From: Acididesulfobacillus acetoxydans
GTDB lineage: Bacteria; Bacillota; Desulfitobacteriia; Desulfitobacteriales; Desulfitobacteriaceae
NCBI RefSeq assembly: GCF_900016645.1
Contig: NZ_CDGJ01000052.1
Reading direction: 5' to 3' (one strand)
DNA: 64,000 nucleotides
Below, in pieces: positions 33,272 through 40,834 of this stretch. Within the stretch, counting starts at the first letter, position 1; each line of letters begins with the position of its first letter. Under the pieces are notes generated by a model that had not been told where the DNA came from, ran no database searches, and saw nothing but the letters and a program-made list of their open reading frames with translations. The position numbers were made by a program, and so were the translations under genes.

Positions 33272-33413
33272 CCAAGAGGCTTAGCCGCATGCTCCCGGCT
33301 TCAGCCGGCTTTAGTCCTGGGGGGGGGTTCAGCGAACCGTTCCAAGACAGTTATCGAACCCGGAGGCAATGGACGTGTCAACTCATATAAAAATCTTACC
33401 CAGAGGCAATAGA

Positions 33414-33442
33414 TTGTAAATTAGCCGGGAATGTGCTATAAT
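33414..33442 (+). promoter_or_regulatory. Promoter of tRNA-Ser(UGA)
   Basis: TTGTAA (33414-33419), 17 bases, TATAAT (33437-33442) with TGC extension, about 20 bases before the tRNA. Confidence 0.72.
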
Positions 33443-33462
33443 CCAATCTGGTTGTCTATCCG

Positions 33463-33550
33463 GAGGGGTGTCCGAGCGGTTTAAGGAGCCGGTCTTGAAA
33501 ACCGGTGACCCCGCAAGGGGCCGTGGGTTCGAATCCCACTCCCTCCGCCA
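33463..33550 (+). tRNA. tRNA-Ser (UGA)
   Basis: 88 bases including an encoded CCA. Acceptor GGAGGGG pairs with TCCCTCC (one G-T pair), discriminator G. The anticodon stem CCGGT/ACCGG encloses CTTGAAA (anticodon TGA). The long variable arm GACCCCGCAAGGGGCC and T-loop GGGTTCGAATCCC are typical of tRNA-Ser. Confidence 0.96.
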
Positions 33551-33621
33551 GGTTCGATATTCGAGGTTCGAGACTCGGGGTTCGAGATTCGAGATTCGAG
33601 ATTCGAGATTCGGGGTTCGAA
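33551..33621. repeat. Tandem TTCGA-type heptamer repeat
   Basis: The 70 bases after the tRNA consist of variants of GATTCGA and GGTTCGA, with about four perfect GATTCGA units in a row near 33580-33610. The unit resembles the T-loop GGTTCGA of the adjacent tRNA. No gene is supported from here to 33793. Confidence 0.75.
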
Positions 33622-33793
33622 TGAGAGTCGCTATGCGACAGCGGCTCTTCGCTGCTGCGGAGCTCCTAGCTTATGATGATCTTGTGGGCATGTCGGATTT
33701 TGCTTCTGTGGTTATGCCCCTGTTAAGGCCGTCAAAACTTGTCGATCAGGGGACGGGGGACGGGGGAAAAGCGCGCGGCGAAGTCAACAGTCT

Positions 33794-33870
33794 GCGCTCG
33801 TGGCTCAGCTGGATAGAGCGTCTGACTACGAATCAGAAGGTCGGGGGTTCGAATCCCTCCGAGCGCACCA
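33794..33870 (+). tRNA. tRNA-Arg (ACG)
   Basis: 77 bases with encoded CCA. Acceptor GCGCTCG pairs fully with CGAGCGC, discriminator A. The anticodon loop CTACGAA gives anticodon ACG, the inosine-modified arginine tRNA; the deaminase gene tadA lies 100 bases downstream. Confidence 0.96.
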
Positions 33871-33873
33871 TAT

Positions 33874-33952
33874 GGCCTCGTAGCTCAGGTGGATAGAGCG
33901 GGGGTTTCCTAAACCCTGTCTTGCGGGGGTTCGAGTCCTCCCGGGGCCACCA
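33874..33952 (+). tRNA. tRNA-Arg (CCU)
   Basis: 79 bases with encoded CCA. Acceptor GGCCTCG pairs with CGGGGCC (one T-G pair), discriminator A. Loop TTCCTAA gives anticodon CCT. It begins 3 bases after the preceding tRNA, so the two are cotranscribed. Confidence 0.94.
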
Positions 33953-33974
33953 TCAAAATTCCCACGAGGTGAAC

Positions 33975-34421
33975 ATGCGCCACGAGGATTGGATGCGTTT
34001 GGCGTTGGCGGAGGCCAAGCTAGCGGCCGCGGAGGGCGAAGTTCCGATCGGTGCTCTGATCGTTTCGGAGAACAAAGTGCTCGCTCGGGTGCACAACAAA
34101 AAAGAACAGGCACAGGATCCCACGGCCCATGCCGAGATTCTCGCGATCCGCGGGGCGTCGGCAGTACTGGGGACTTGGCGGCTGGAGCGGGCGACCCTTT
34201 ATGTCACCCTAGAACCGTGCGCCATGTGTGCGGGAGCTATTATTCAGGCCCGCTTGGCCCGCTTGATCTTTGGGGCGCCGGACGGCAAAGGCGGTGCTGC
34301 CGGCTCCGTCATGAACGTGCTGGACGTGAACCGCTGGAACCATCGGGTCGAGGTGCTGGGCGGGATTCTGGAGGCAGAGTGCGGGGAGGTTCTGAAAGAT
34401 TTCTTTCGCCGGAAGCGCTGA
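33975..34421 (+). CDS. tadA: tRNA-specific adenosine deaminase TadA
   Basis: 148 residues. It converts A34 to inosine in tRNA-Arg(ACG), which is encoded just upstream. Zinc ligands and catalytic glutamate are H52, E54 (AHAEI) and C82, C85 (PCAMC). I start at ATG 33975 after GAGGTGA; the open frame upstream runs into the tRNA. It lies 22 bases after tRNA-Arg(CCU), matching the yaaJ position in B. subtilis. Confidence 0.96.
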   Translation: MRHEDWMRLALAEAKLAAAEGEVPIGALIVSENKVLARVHNKKEQAQDPTAHAEILAIRGASAVLGTWRLERATLYVTLEPCAMCAGAIIQARLARLIFGAPDGKGGAAGSVMNVLDVNRWNHRVEVLGGILEAECGEVLKDFFRRKR

Positions 34422-34447
34422 GAGGGCTGAGACTTTGGCAGGAGGGG

Positions 34448-34499
34448 GTACGTGGGACCCACTCCCGCTTGTAGAAGTGGGAGTCTTACGTTTTGGATA
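34448..34499 (+). repeat. IS200/IS605 right-end-like element E2
   Basis: GTACGTGGGACCC followed by hairpin ACTCCCGCTT-GTAG-AAGTGGGAGT (34461-34484), then CTTACG and TTTTGGATA. The same layout occurs at 34688 and 59816. Confidence 0.6.
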
Positions 34500-34512
34500 C
34501 AGTTAATTATTC

Positions 34513-34606
34513 GGAGAAGTACCCAAGTGGCTGAAGGGTCCGCACTCGAAATGCGGTAGGCCTGGTTTTGCCGGGCGCAAGGGTTCAAATCCCTTCTTCT
34601 CCGCCA
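34513..34606 (+). tRNA. tRNA-Ser (CGA)
   Basis: 94 bases with encoded CCA. Acceptor GGAGAAG pairs with CTTCTCC, discriminator G. Anticodon stem CCGCA/TGCGG encloses CTCGAAA (anticodon CGA). Long variable arm present. Confidence 0.96.
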
Positions 34607-34611
34607 TCATG

Positions 34612-34678
34612 GAGCTGCTAATTTTAAAGATTGGCAGCTCCTGCCATTTTAAGCGGCAAAGATTTCTGAATGATTTTG
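34612..34678. repeat. Direct repeat flanking toxin-antitoxin locus, left copy
   Basis: 63 bases (34612-34674) matching 35369-35431 at all but two positions; contains GAGCTGC...GCAGCTC (8-pair stem with the flanking G/C in this copy) and a small TGCC/GGCA hairpin. It begins just after tRNA-Ser(CGA). Confidence 0.8.
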
Positions 34679-34687
34679 GAAAGCGCG

Positions 34688-34740
34688 GTACGTGGAACCG
34701 ACGCCCACTTGTAGAAGTGGGCGTCTTACGACTTTGGATA
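34688..34740 (+). repeat. IS200/IS605 right-end-like element E3
   Basis: GTACGTGGAACCG, hairpin ACGCCCACTT-GTAG-AAGTGGGCGT (34701-34724), CTTACG, TTGGATA. Relative to E2 and E4 the stem has a T-A pair changed to G-C on both sides, so the pairing is kept. Its last bases TTGGAT serve as a plausible -35 for the antitoxin promoter. Confidence 0.62.
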
Positions 34741-34763
34741 GATTCTTGTAAAATGTATATAAT
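34734..34763 (+). promoter_or_regulatory. Promoter of the toxin-antitoxin operon
   Basis: TTGGAT (34734-34739), 18 bases, TATAAT (34758-34763). Confidence 0.55.
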
Positions 34764-34800
34764 AGTGTCATAATGATGTACATAGAAGGAGGCGAGGATT

Positions 34801-35067
34801 ATGCCCCAGATAAGGCCGATTACTGATTTAAGAAATACCAATGAGATTTCTGACCTTGCCCATGCCAAGAAAGAACCTATATTCATAACGAAAAATGGTT
34901 ACGGTGATTTAGTTGTTATGAGCATTGAAACTTTTGATTCCATGCTGGAGGATCGTGAACTCGACGCGGCTATCGCGGGGGCCGAAGCCGAGTATACTTC
35001 CGATGACCAGCTCATAGATGCGAGAGAAGCTTTGTCGAGCTTAAAGAGAAAGCACTTTGGAAAATAA
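34801..35067 (+). CDS. Antitoxin, Phd/YefM (RelB-like) family
   Basis: 88 residues. The N-terminal PITDLRNTNEISDLAHAKKEP and ITKNGYGDLVVMS fit the Phd/YefM DNA-binding fold; the C-terminal 40 residues would wrap the toxin. GAAGGAGG lies 11 bases before the ATG. The toxin start overlaps its end by 11 bases, a typical type II toxin-antitoxin layout; such antitoxins usually repress their own promoter. Confidence 0.88.
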   Translation: MPQIRPITDLRNTNEISDLAHAKKEPIFITKNGYGDLVVMSIETFDSMLEDRELDAAIAGAEAEYTSDDQLIDAREALSSLKRKHFGK

Positions 35068-35362
35068 ATATTCCGTAAAGTTACTGCCTCGTGCATACTG
35101 CGATTTGGACGGCATATACGAATATATCGCTGAAACGCTGAGAGAGGCAGGCATCGCCGCTAAATTGATTGACTCGTTTGAGGAAGCGATTTTGAGTCTG
35201 GAAAGTATGCCGCGGCGGGGAGCGTTGAGAAAAACCGGTGCTTATGCCAATAAGGGATATCGCCAGCTTTTCGTGGGTCATTTTACTGTGGTATACCGTG
35301 TTGCTGAAGCAAAAAAGAGAGTTCTTGTTGTTACAATACGATATTCGAAAAGCCAGTTTTAA
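35057..35362 (+). CDS. Toxin, RelE/ParE superfamily
   Basis: 101 residues with a TTG start inside the antitoxin end. The fold pattern (KLLPRAYCDLDGIYEYI helix, LESMPRRG loop, GYRQLFVGHFTVVYRV strands, VLVVTIRYSKSQF end) is that of RelE/ParE proteins. The family includes ribosome-dependent mRNA interferases (RelE) and gyrase poisons (ParE); the sequence does not tell me which target applies. Confidence 0.87.
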   Translation: MENKYSVKLLPRAYCDLDGIYEYIAETLREAGIAAKLIDSFEEAILSLESMPRRGALRKTGAYANKGYRQLFVGHFTVVYRVAEAKKRVLVVTIRYSKSQF

Positions 35363-35368
35363 GAGGAC

Positions 35369-35435
35369 GAGCTGCTAATTTTAAAGATTGGCAGCTCCTG
35401 CCATTTTCGGCGGCAAAGATTTCTGAATGATCTTG
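35369..35435. repeat. Direct repeat flanking toxin-antitoxin locus, right copy
   Basis: Matches the left copy (34612) over 63 bases with two differences, both in the small loop region. It begins 6 bases after the toxin stop. An Rhs remnant follows immediately. Confidence 0.8.
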
Positions 35436-35757
35436 TGAGTTCGGTCACCGATTTTTCTTCCCTCCCGATCCAAGTCACCCGAACCTATAACAGCCGTGCC
35501 GCCCCGGCGGGCATGGGTGTCACCGGCCTCTTCGGACAAAGGAGAGCCTCTGGCCGTGAGCCTCAACCATGTCGTTGGTGGAAGGGGCAATGTGTGGTAT
35601 TATTATCACGACAATGCCCATGGGGACCTGGTGGCGGTAACGGACGGGCAGGGCAACGTCTGCCTGCAGTATGTCAATGATCCGTACGGGAACATGATCT
35701 CCGTAAAGGATGGCAGTGGCACCATAATGGAGAAGCGGCATAATAGGCTGAAGGGGA
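35432..35757 (+). pseudogene. Rhs/YD-repeat protein remnant
   Basis: Two Rhs-type fragments stand in different frames. About 35435-35530 reads FSSLPIQVTRTYNSRA, which matches the N-terminal part of Rhs proteins. About 35595-35740 reads YYYHDNAHGDLVAVTDGQGN and YVNDPYGNMISV, which matches a YD repeat near the core end. The long middle of the protein is missing and the frames are joined by a shift, so the gene is dead. There is no complete Rhs or toxin end. Confidence 0.72.
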
Positions 35758-35769
35758 GAAGGGAAAGCT

Positions 35770-36258
35770 ATGGATGAAGATTGCGTCAACTATGTCAAGA
35801 ATTATGCGGACAGGACCGGGCGCGTCGTAGAGGAATACGAAGCGAGTATCGCCTGCAACATCGATGCCGAGTACCTCAAGAGTACGAAGTGGCCTGACCG
35901 GCTGGCGGATAGGATAGCGGCTTTCGGCGGCAGTTGGAAATTCATTATCCTTTTTAGCCTGTTTCTGCTGTCCTGGGTCATTTTGAATTCGGTCCGCTTT
36001 TTCTGGCATTTTGATCCTCCTCCCTTTATTCTGCTCAATCTCGTCCTTTCTTTCATAGCGGCTTTTCAGGCACCGATCATTATGATGAGTCAGAACAGGC
36101 AGGCGGCCCGGGACAAACACGAGTCCGTGGTCGATTTCGCCATCAATTACAAGGCTGAAAGGGAAGTTGACGATATGCAGAGCCACCTGCACAGAATCGA
36201 AGCCCAGATAGCGGAGATTAGAGAGTTGTTAAACGCGAAGCACGACGGGGTGCCCTGA
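35770..36258 (+). CDS. DUF1003 membrane protein
   Basis: 162 residues. The DUF1003 pattern is clear: DRLADRIAAFGGSWKFI, a first hydrophobic segment (about 57-74), PPFILLNLVLSFIAAFQAPI as the second, then MMSQNRQAARDKH and a C-terminal coiled coil (about 125-158). AGAAGGGAAAG precedes the ATG. Function unknown; the family is of small cytoplasmic-membrane proteins. It lies after the Rhs remnant with no operon partner. Confidence 0.88.
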   Translation: MDEDCVNYVKNYADRTGRVVEEYEASIACNIDAEYLKSTKWPDRLADRIAAFGGSWKFIILFSLFLLSWVILNSVRFFWHFDPPPFILLNLVLSFIAAFQAPIIMMSQNRQAARDKHESVVDFAINYKAEREVDDMQSHLHRIEAQIAEIRELLNAKHDGVP

Positions 36259-36268
36259 AAAGGCGAGC

Positions 36269-36325
36269 GGATATCCGCGGGGTGACGCGGGATGTCCGTG
36301 GGGCGGGGGACATCCGCGGGGTGAT
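36269..36325. repeat. Short tandem repeat, three 18-bp units
   Basis: GGATATCCGCGGGGTGAC, GGATGTCCGTGGGGCGGG and GGACATCCGCGGGGTGAT follow one another (36269, 36290, 36308). Each contains a near palindrome (ATCCGCGG). Purpose unknown. Confidence 0.6.
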
Positions 36326-36410
36326 TGGAGGCCGGCGCTTCTTGGCCCGCAGACACCGTGCCTGGTGCATTGCGGGTCCATGATGAAGAGTCAGTGGATT
36401 GTTTTTTGGG

Positions 36411-36439
36411 TTGACTTATCGGCCCAACTCGCTTATAAT
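36411..36439 (+). promoter_or_regulatory. Promoter of tRNA-Ser(GGA)
   Basis: TTGACT (36411-36416), 17 bases, TATAAT (36434-36439). Confidence 0.78.
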
Positions 36440-36483
36440 TCATTTTGCGACTTAAATTCTATATTTTTGATATCGACACTCGC

Positions 36484-36576
36484 GGAGAGATGGCTGAGTT
36501 GGTCGAAGGCGCTCGCCTGGAAAGCGAGTACATGGGGCAACCTGTGTCGAGGGTTCGAATCCCTCTCTCTCCGCCA
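36484..36576 (+). tRNA. tRNA-Ser (GGA)
   Basis: 93 bases with encoded CCA. Acceptor GGAGAGA pairs with TCTCTCC, discriminator G. Anticodon stem CTCGC/GCGAG encloses CTGGAAA (anticodon GGA). Long variable arm present. It precedes the SRP RNA as in B. subtilis. Confidence 0.96.
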
Positions 36577-36631
36577 CGCTTTTGCAGCCTGAGTATCCGA
36601 CTTTGGCTTTTTCTTTTATTTTTCTTTATGG

Positions 36632-36637
36632 TATAAT
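36632..36637 (+). promoter_or_regulatory. -10 element of the SRP RNA promoter
   Basis: TATAAT seven bases before the inferred RNA start; no good -35 at 17 bases. Confidence 0.55.
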
Positions 36638-36643
36638 AAATTT

Positions 36644-36911
36644 GACCGTGCTAGACGGGGAGTTAGCGGTTCCTTGCACCCGCAATCCGCTGGAGCGGGG
36701 TGGAATTCCAGAGGAAGGGCAGCGCTTGTAGAGCAGTCCCGGACAGGCCGTGATGAGGCTTTGGGCTTGCGCAACAGGACTCTTCGAACTGTGTCAGGTC
36801 CTGACGGAAGCAGCACTAAGGAGTACGTCCCGTGTGCCGCAAGGGTGCCGGGGCCGAGCGGCCGGTTCAGGTAACGTCTGGAAGCGTCTGTTCGACTGAT
36901 GGTGCACGGTC
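36644..36911 (+). ncRNA. ffs: Signal recognition particle RNA, long (Alu-containing) type
   Basis: The domain IV hallmark GTGTCAGGTCCTGACGGAAGCAGCACTAAG region is at about 36797-36826 (GGAAGCAGCACTAAG is diagnostic). The 5' end has the Firmicute Alu-domain start CCGTGCTAGACGGGG. The termini GACCGTGC (36644-36651) and GCACGGTC (36904-36911) pair perfectly, which fixes the ends to within a few bases. About 268 bases, as in Bacillus and Clostridia scRNA. It binds Ffh to target membrane proteins. dnaX follows, as in B. subtilis. Confidence 0.93.
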
Positions 36912-37263
36912 ATTAATTAATTATGAGGGAAAGGTGGTCTAGTACCATCTTTTTAGCTATTCGGGCCACCTCCCGTTCGCGGCTGAGAGATTTAGCGACC
37001 GGACGCAAATTAAATACGGTGCGCTCGGCTTACCGACCCTTATCGATATACAGGGGCTTATCGATGCACTCAGGGAGCAGAAGCGGCGTCCGGATCGGCC
37101 GCCGGGACGGTGGCTCTGCGCGCGAATCCGGAGGGAACGGGCAGAGGGCGAACGGCTGGGTGTGGGGTATACGCTGCCTTGAGCAGCAGCGGGTTCCGGC
37201 TGTGAACGAGCGCAGAATTCAGCCGGCGACAGGTGTGTGAGATTTTCCGAAGGTGGAGAAATC
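36912..37263. other. Intergenic region SRP RNA-dnaX
   Basis: 352 bases; an open frame here (36923-37240) is arginine-rich with no family resemblance and no ribosome site. No terminator with a T-run is seen after the SRP RNA. Confidence 0.45.
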
Positions 37264-39162
37264 ATGTCTTCATATATTGCCCTTTATCGTGAATGGCGGC
37301 CCCGGACCTTCGGGGAGATCGTCGGACAGCAGCATGTCAGCGGGACGTTGGTCAACGCACTCAAGCTGAACAAGATTGCGCACGCTTACTTGTTCAGCGG
37401 GCCCAGGGGGACGGGAAAAACGACCACGGCTAAGATTCTGGCCAAAGCGTTGAATTGCGAACAGCCAAAAGGGGTTGAACCGTGCAATCAATGCCCGTCG
37501 TGTCAAAGCATTGACCAAGGGAATTCGCTGGACGTGCTGGAAATAGACGCGGCTTCCAACCGCGGGATCGACGAAATCCGGGATTTGCGGGAAAAGGTGA
37601 ATCTGGCGGCAGCCGGCGGTCGCTACAAGGTTTACATAATAGACGAAGTACACATGCTGACGACCGAGGCGTTTAACGCTTTACTCAAGACCCTTGAGGA
37701 CCCCCCCCGGAGTGTCGTGTTTGTATTGGCGACCACGGAAGCGCACAAAATACCTCTGACCATTTTGTCCAGGGTTCAACGCTTTGAATTTCAACGCATC
37801 CCGATAGCGGATATAGAGCGGCGGCTGCGGGAGGTGTGTTTGGCCGTCGGCCGCGCGGACGTCGAGCCCGAGGCTTTGAGGCTGATCGCCCGCCAGTCGG
37901 AAGGAGGGCTGCGTGACGCTCTCAGCATTTTGGATCAGTGCCTGCTCTCGGAAGGACCACTCGGTGTGGAGCAGATTTATCAGAGTTTGGGCATGGTCGG
38001 TGAAACGTTTAGCGCAGATTTGATCGATGCCCTCTTGGCTGGGGACTATGCCGCCGCTTTGCGAACGATGTCGGCCGGGGTGGACCTGGGTCGTGATCCC
38101 AGGGAGATCCTGCGCGAACTTCTCGCGTATTTAAGGGAAATGCTACTGTGTCTGGCCACCGGTCAGGAAGCCCCGGTTGCCCAACATCTGCGCGGGAGAA
38201 TGGCTGCTCAAAGCCGGGCAGCGGGCATGGCCAAAATGTTGGACTGGATTGGGATTTTGCTGCAGGGGGACAGCCAGTTGAAATACGCCGGGAATGCGCG
38301 GTTGGCGGCTGAACTGCTGCTCGTTCAAACCATCTACGAAGGGGAAAACCGCGTCTCGGCCCGCACTCAGGAAATCGGACAGAGGGTAGATAAGCTGGAA
38401 GAGGAGATAGTCCGGCTCCGCGCTTCTATGTCCGGGGGAACGCTTGGCAACGGACTGGGCGCCGGTTGGGCGAAAGCGGCCGGGCAGGGCAGTATCGGGA
38501 AAAGGGAACCTGCCGTTAAAAAAAGCGGAGCCCCCGCGGGAGAGATTCACGGAGAAGAGCAGGCGGCTTCACCTTCCGCACGAGGGGAGCCCGGGTTTTC
38601 CGGGGTCACTCTGGAGACGGTTAAGGCCCGTTGGGCCGAGGTCTTAGAGGGGGTGCGCAAACTCAAGAAGTCCACCCATGCCTTCCTCTTGGAAGGGGAA
38701 CCCGGGGATCTGCAGGGCAACATCCTGACGCTTGTTTTCAAAGAAGGGTTTTCTTTCCACAGGGATAAAATTGACCGGCCCGAGAACCGGCAGACTGTGG
38801 AAAGGGTGTTGGCAGAATTATTTGGCAGCCCGTTTTCCTTGCAAAATAGAATGGAAGGGGAGTTCCGGCGCCGGGCGGCCGAGCCCGCGGGGACCGTGGG
38901 TGCGGGAGTGGAGGCCAAGACCAAAGGGCCGAACGGTACGGGCAAATTCAATAACCGCTGTCAAGGCGGGGGTGAAGCCGTGTCTGCGGCAGAAGTAGGG
39001 GCTGAGGCCGAACCTCTGATTAAAACCGGGAGTGAAGCGAAGCCCCCGGGCCAAAGAAAAGCAGAAGGTGAATCCGGTGTCAATGGGGCACTCAGCCCGG
39101 AAGATGTGGTGCGGAAAGCACTTGATCTTTTCGGGGAGGACTTAGTAGTGGTTAAGGAATAG
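37264..39162 (+). CDS. dnaX: DNA polymerase III subunits gamma/tau
   Basis: 632 residues. The AAA+ clamp-loader part has Walker A GPRGTGKT at 46-53, a zinc group C65, C74, C77, C80, and DEVH at 128-131. The tail beyond about 370 is low-complexity linker and tau-type domain V (about 455-545) with the EGFSFHRDKI region. I start at ATG 37264 after GGTGGAG. It oligomerises with HolA and HolB to load DnaN. Confidence 0.97.
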   Translation: MSSYIALYREWRPRTFGEIVGQQHVSGTLVNALKLNKIAHAYLFSGPRGTGKTTTAKILAKALNCEQPKGVEPCNQCPSCQSIDQGNSLDVLEIDAASNRGIDEIRDLREKVNLAAAGGRYKVYIIDEVHMLTTEAFNALLKTLEDPPRSVVFVLATTEAHKIPLTILSRVQRFEFQRIPIADIERRLREVCLAVGRADVEPEALRLIARQSEGGLRDALSILDQCLLSEGPLGVEQIYQSLGMVGETFSADLIDALLAGDYAAALRTMSAGVDLGRDPREILRELLAYLREMLLCLATGQEAPVAQHLRGRMAAQSRAAGMAKMLDWIGILLQGDSQLKYAGNARLAAELLLVQTIYEGENRVSARTQEIGQRVDKLEEEIVRLRASMSGGTLGNGLGAGWAKAAGQGSIGKREPAVKKSGAPAGEIHGEEQAASPSARGEPGFSGVTLETVKARWAEVLEGVRKLKKSTHAFLLEGEPGDLQGNILTLVFKEGFSFHRDKIDRPENRQTVERVLAELFGSPFSLQNRMEGEFRRRAAEPAGTVGAGVEAKTKGPNGTGKFNNRCQGGGEAVSAAEVGAEAEPLIKTGSEAKPPGQRKAEGESGVNGALSPEDVVRKALDLFGEDLVVVKE

Positions 39163-39231
39163 GGAAAATGGGCGCCGGACTGTACAAGCTGAGCGAACCG
39201 CTCGGGCGGAAAGCTATTTTCAGGCTAGGAA

Positions 39232-39256
39232 GTGAACTCGTTCAACTAAAGTTGAA
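39232..39256 (+). repeat. IS200/IS605 left-end-like fragment, copy C
   Basis: GTGAACTCG followed by inverted repeat TTCAACT-AA-AGTTGAA (39241-39256). The first 12 bases equal those of the element at 59699 while the stem bases differ with pairing kept. It ends next to the ebfC ribosome site. Confidence 0.42.
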
Positions 39257-39275
39257 GTGAAGGAGCGTGTTTCGA

Positions 39276-39614
39276 ATGAGTTTTAAAGGCGGAATGGGCG
39301 GTGGCGCCAATATGGGCCAAATGTTAAAACAGGCCCAGAAATTGCAAGAGAACATGGCGCGGGCTCAAGAGGAGCTGCAGACGCGCACGGTGGAGGCATC
39401 CGCCGGGGGCGGCGTTGTTCAAGTCGTGGTCAGCGGGAAGATGGAGCTTGAAGGATTGACGATCAAGCCGGAAGCGGTTGACCCCGAGGACGTGGAAATG
39501 TTGGAAGACATGGTCAAAGCGGCGGTTAACGAAGGGCTGCGCAAAGCGCAGGAAATGGTGAGCACAGAAATGGGTAAGCTGACCGGGGGACTCAAGATCC
39601 CGGGGCTTTTCTGA
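39276..39614 (+). CDS. ebfC: Nucleoid-associated protein, YbaB/EbfC family
   Basis: 112 residues; Gly/Met-rich start (GGMGGGANMGQMLKQAQKLQ), central ASAGGGVVQVVVSGKMEL and a helical end. YbaB dimers bind DNA without strong sequence preference. I start at ATG 39276, after AAGGAG; GTG 39267 is too close to that site. It lies between dnaX and recR (YaaK position). Confidence 0.95.
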   Translation: MSFKGGMGGGANMGQMLKQAQKLQENMARAQEELQTRTVEASAGGGVVQVVVSGKMELEGLTIKPEAVDPEDVEMLEDMVKAAVNEGLRKAQEMVSTEMGKLTGGLKIPGLF

Positions 39615-39617
39615 GCC

Positions 39618-40214
39618 ATGAATTTCCTGTCATATCCCAGACCCCTGGCAGACCTGATAACGGCGCTCTCGCGCCTGCCCGGGATTGGCCCCAAGACGGC
39701 CGGACGCCTGGCTTTTTATCTCTTACAGGAGCCGGAGGCGGCAGAGGCGCTGGCTCAAAGCATCCGGGCGGCGAAAGAGGAAATCAGGCAGTGTTCCCTG
39801 TGCTGTAATTTTACAGACAGCGATCCTTGTGCCCTTTGTCAAAGCGACCAGCGCGACCATTCGCTGCTGTGTGTGGTCGAACAGCCGCGCGATGTGGCCG
39901 CCCTGGAGAAGACGGGGGAGTATAAAGGCCTTTACCACGTCCTGCACGGAACTCTGTCGCCGATGGAAGGGATAGGGCCGGATCAGCTCAGGATTAAGGA
40001 GTTGTTGGGACGTCTCGAGGGCGTCAAAGAAGTGGTTATGGCTGTGAATCCCACAGTGGAAGGGGAGACGACCGCGCTCTACCTGTCCCGTCTCCTCAAG
40101 CCCATGGGTATTTTGGTCACCCGCATCGCCCACGGCTTGCCGGTCGGGGGGGATCTGGAGTATGCGGATGAAGTGACGATCGCGCGGGCCTTGGAAGGGC
40201 GCAGACAGCTTTAG
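39618..40214 (+). CDS. recR: Recombination mediator RecR
   Basis: 198 residues. Helix-hairpin-helix LPGIGPKTAGR (20-30), zinc finger C59, C62, C71, C74, and a TOPRIM domain with VVEQPRD and NPTVEGETTA. It works with RecF and RecO at stalled forks. Only 3 bases separate it from ebfC. Confidence 0.98.
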   Translation: MNFLSYPRPLADLITALSRLPGIGPKTAGRLAFYLLQEPEAAEALAQSIRAAKEEIRQCSLCCNFTDSDPCALCQSDQRDHSLLCVVEQPRDVAALEKTGEYKGLYHVLHGTLSPMEGIGPDQLRIKELLGRLEGVKEVVMAVNPTVEGETTALYLSRLLKPMGILVTRIAHGLPVGGDLEYADEVTIARALEGRRQL

Positions 40215-40288
40215 TTTTAGCTGAGGCCATGGTTCTGACTTGTCCCACGGCTGCATAGGATGAAGCAGAAGGATGAGGAGGGAGTCTC

Positions 40289-40543
40289 ATGACCTTGGTC
40301 TTTTTAGGGCTGTTCATTGTTTTGTTAGTCCTTATCGGACGCTCTGCTTTGAAAAAACCGGGCCTGATTCTGCGCTTGGCGATTCATGTCCTGGGCGGAA
40401 TCGTCGGGTTATGGCTTTTTGATATCTTGCTCAGTCTTGTCGGTTTCGAAATACCGATTAACCCCTTCACAATAGTGCTGGTGGGGTTTCTCGGTTTTCC
40501 AGGGGTCCTGGCGCTATCGGCTTTGCAGATATTCAAGGTTTAA
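40289..40543 (+). CDS. bofA: Sporulation membrane protein BofA
   Basis: 84 residues, nearly all hydrophobic, with two or three membrane segments. The C-terminal PINPFTIVLVGFLGFPGVLALSAL is the BofA signature (GFLGxPG). BofA holds back the SpoIVFB protease that processes pro-sigma-K, so the organism most likely sporulates. GGAGGGAG precedes the ATG. It follows recR as in B. subtilis. Confidence 0.93.
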   Translation: MTLVFLGLFIVLLVLIGRSALKKPGLILRLAIHVLGGIVGLWLFDILLSLVGFEIPINPFTIVLVGFLGFPGVLALSALQIFKV

Positions 40544-40834
40544 AGGTCTAAGTGAGGCTGGTGTATAGATGTCGTTTTTCCGCAAGAAACGCACGAATCA
40601 AAAAGGATAGGCGGAACTTGCGAAAAATGTTTAGATTTGTGGTATAATGAATTGTGCAATTAGAGACGTTCAGAAAGCGTGACTTCTTGAAGAACTCATC
40701 CATGTCGTAGGATTAAATGGCGAATATTTGCACAAGAGGTTCGCAACCGTTCGGCGAACCCTATTTATTTTATACGCAACAAAATACGCAACAAACGGGA
40801 CGGGGGCGGGATACATTATCCCTGATGCGGGAAC
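40544..40834. other. Intergenic region bofA-clc
   Basis: About 290 bases. TATAAT at 40643-40648 may be the -10 of the channel gene, with TTGCGA 19 bases upstream; weak. A small hairpin GGTTCGC-AACCGTTC-GGCGAACC lies near 40738-40760. No gene is supported. Confidence 0.45.

Noticed and set aside
33468..33896. 142-codon open frame
   Set aside because: It runs through tRNA-Ser, the heptamer array and tRNA-Arg; its peptide is a translation of structural RNA and repeats.
36923..37240. 105-codon open frame between SRP RNA and dnaX
   Set aside because: Arginine-rich composition, no ribosome site, no known counterpart in this conserved gap.
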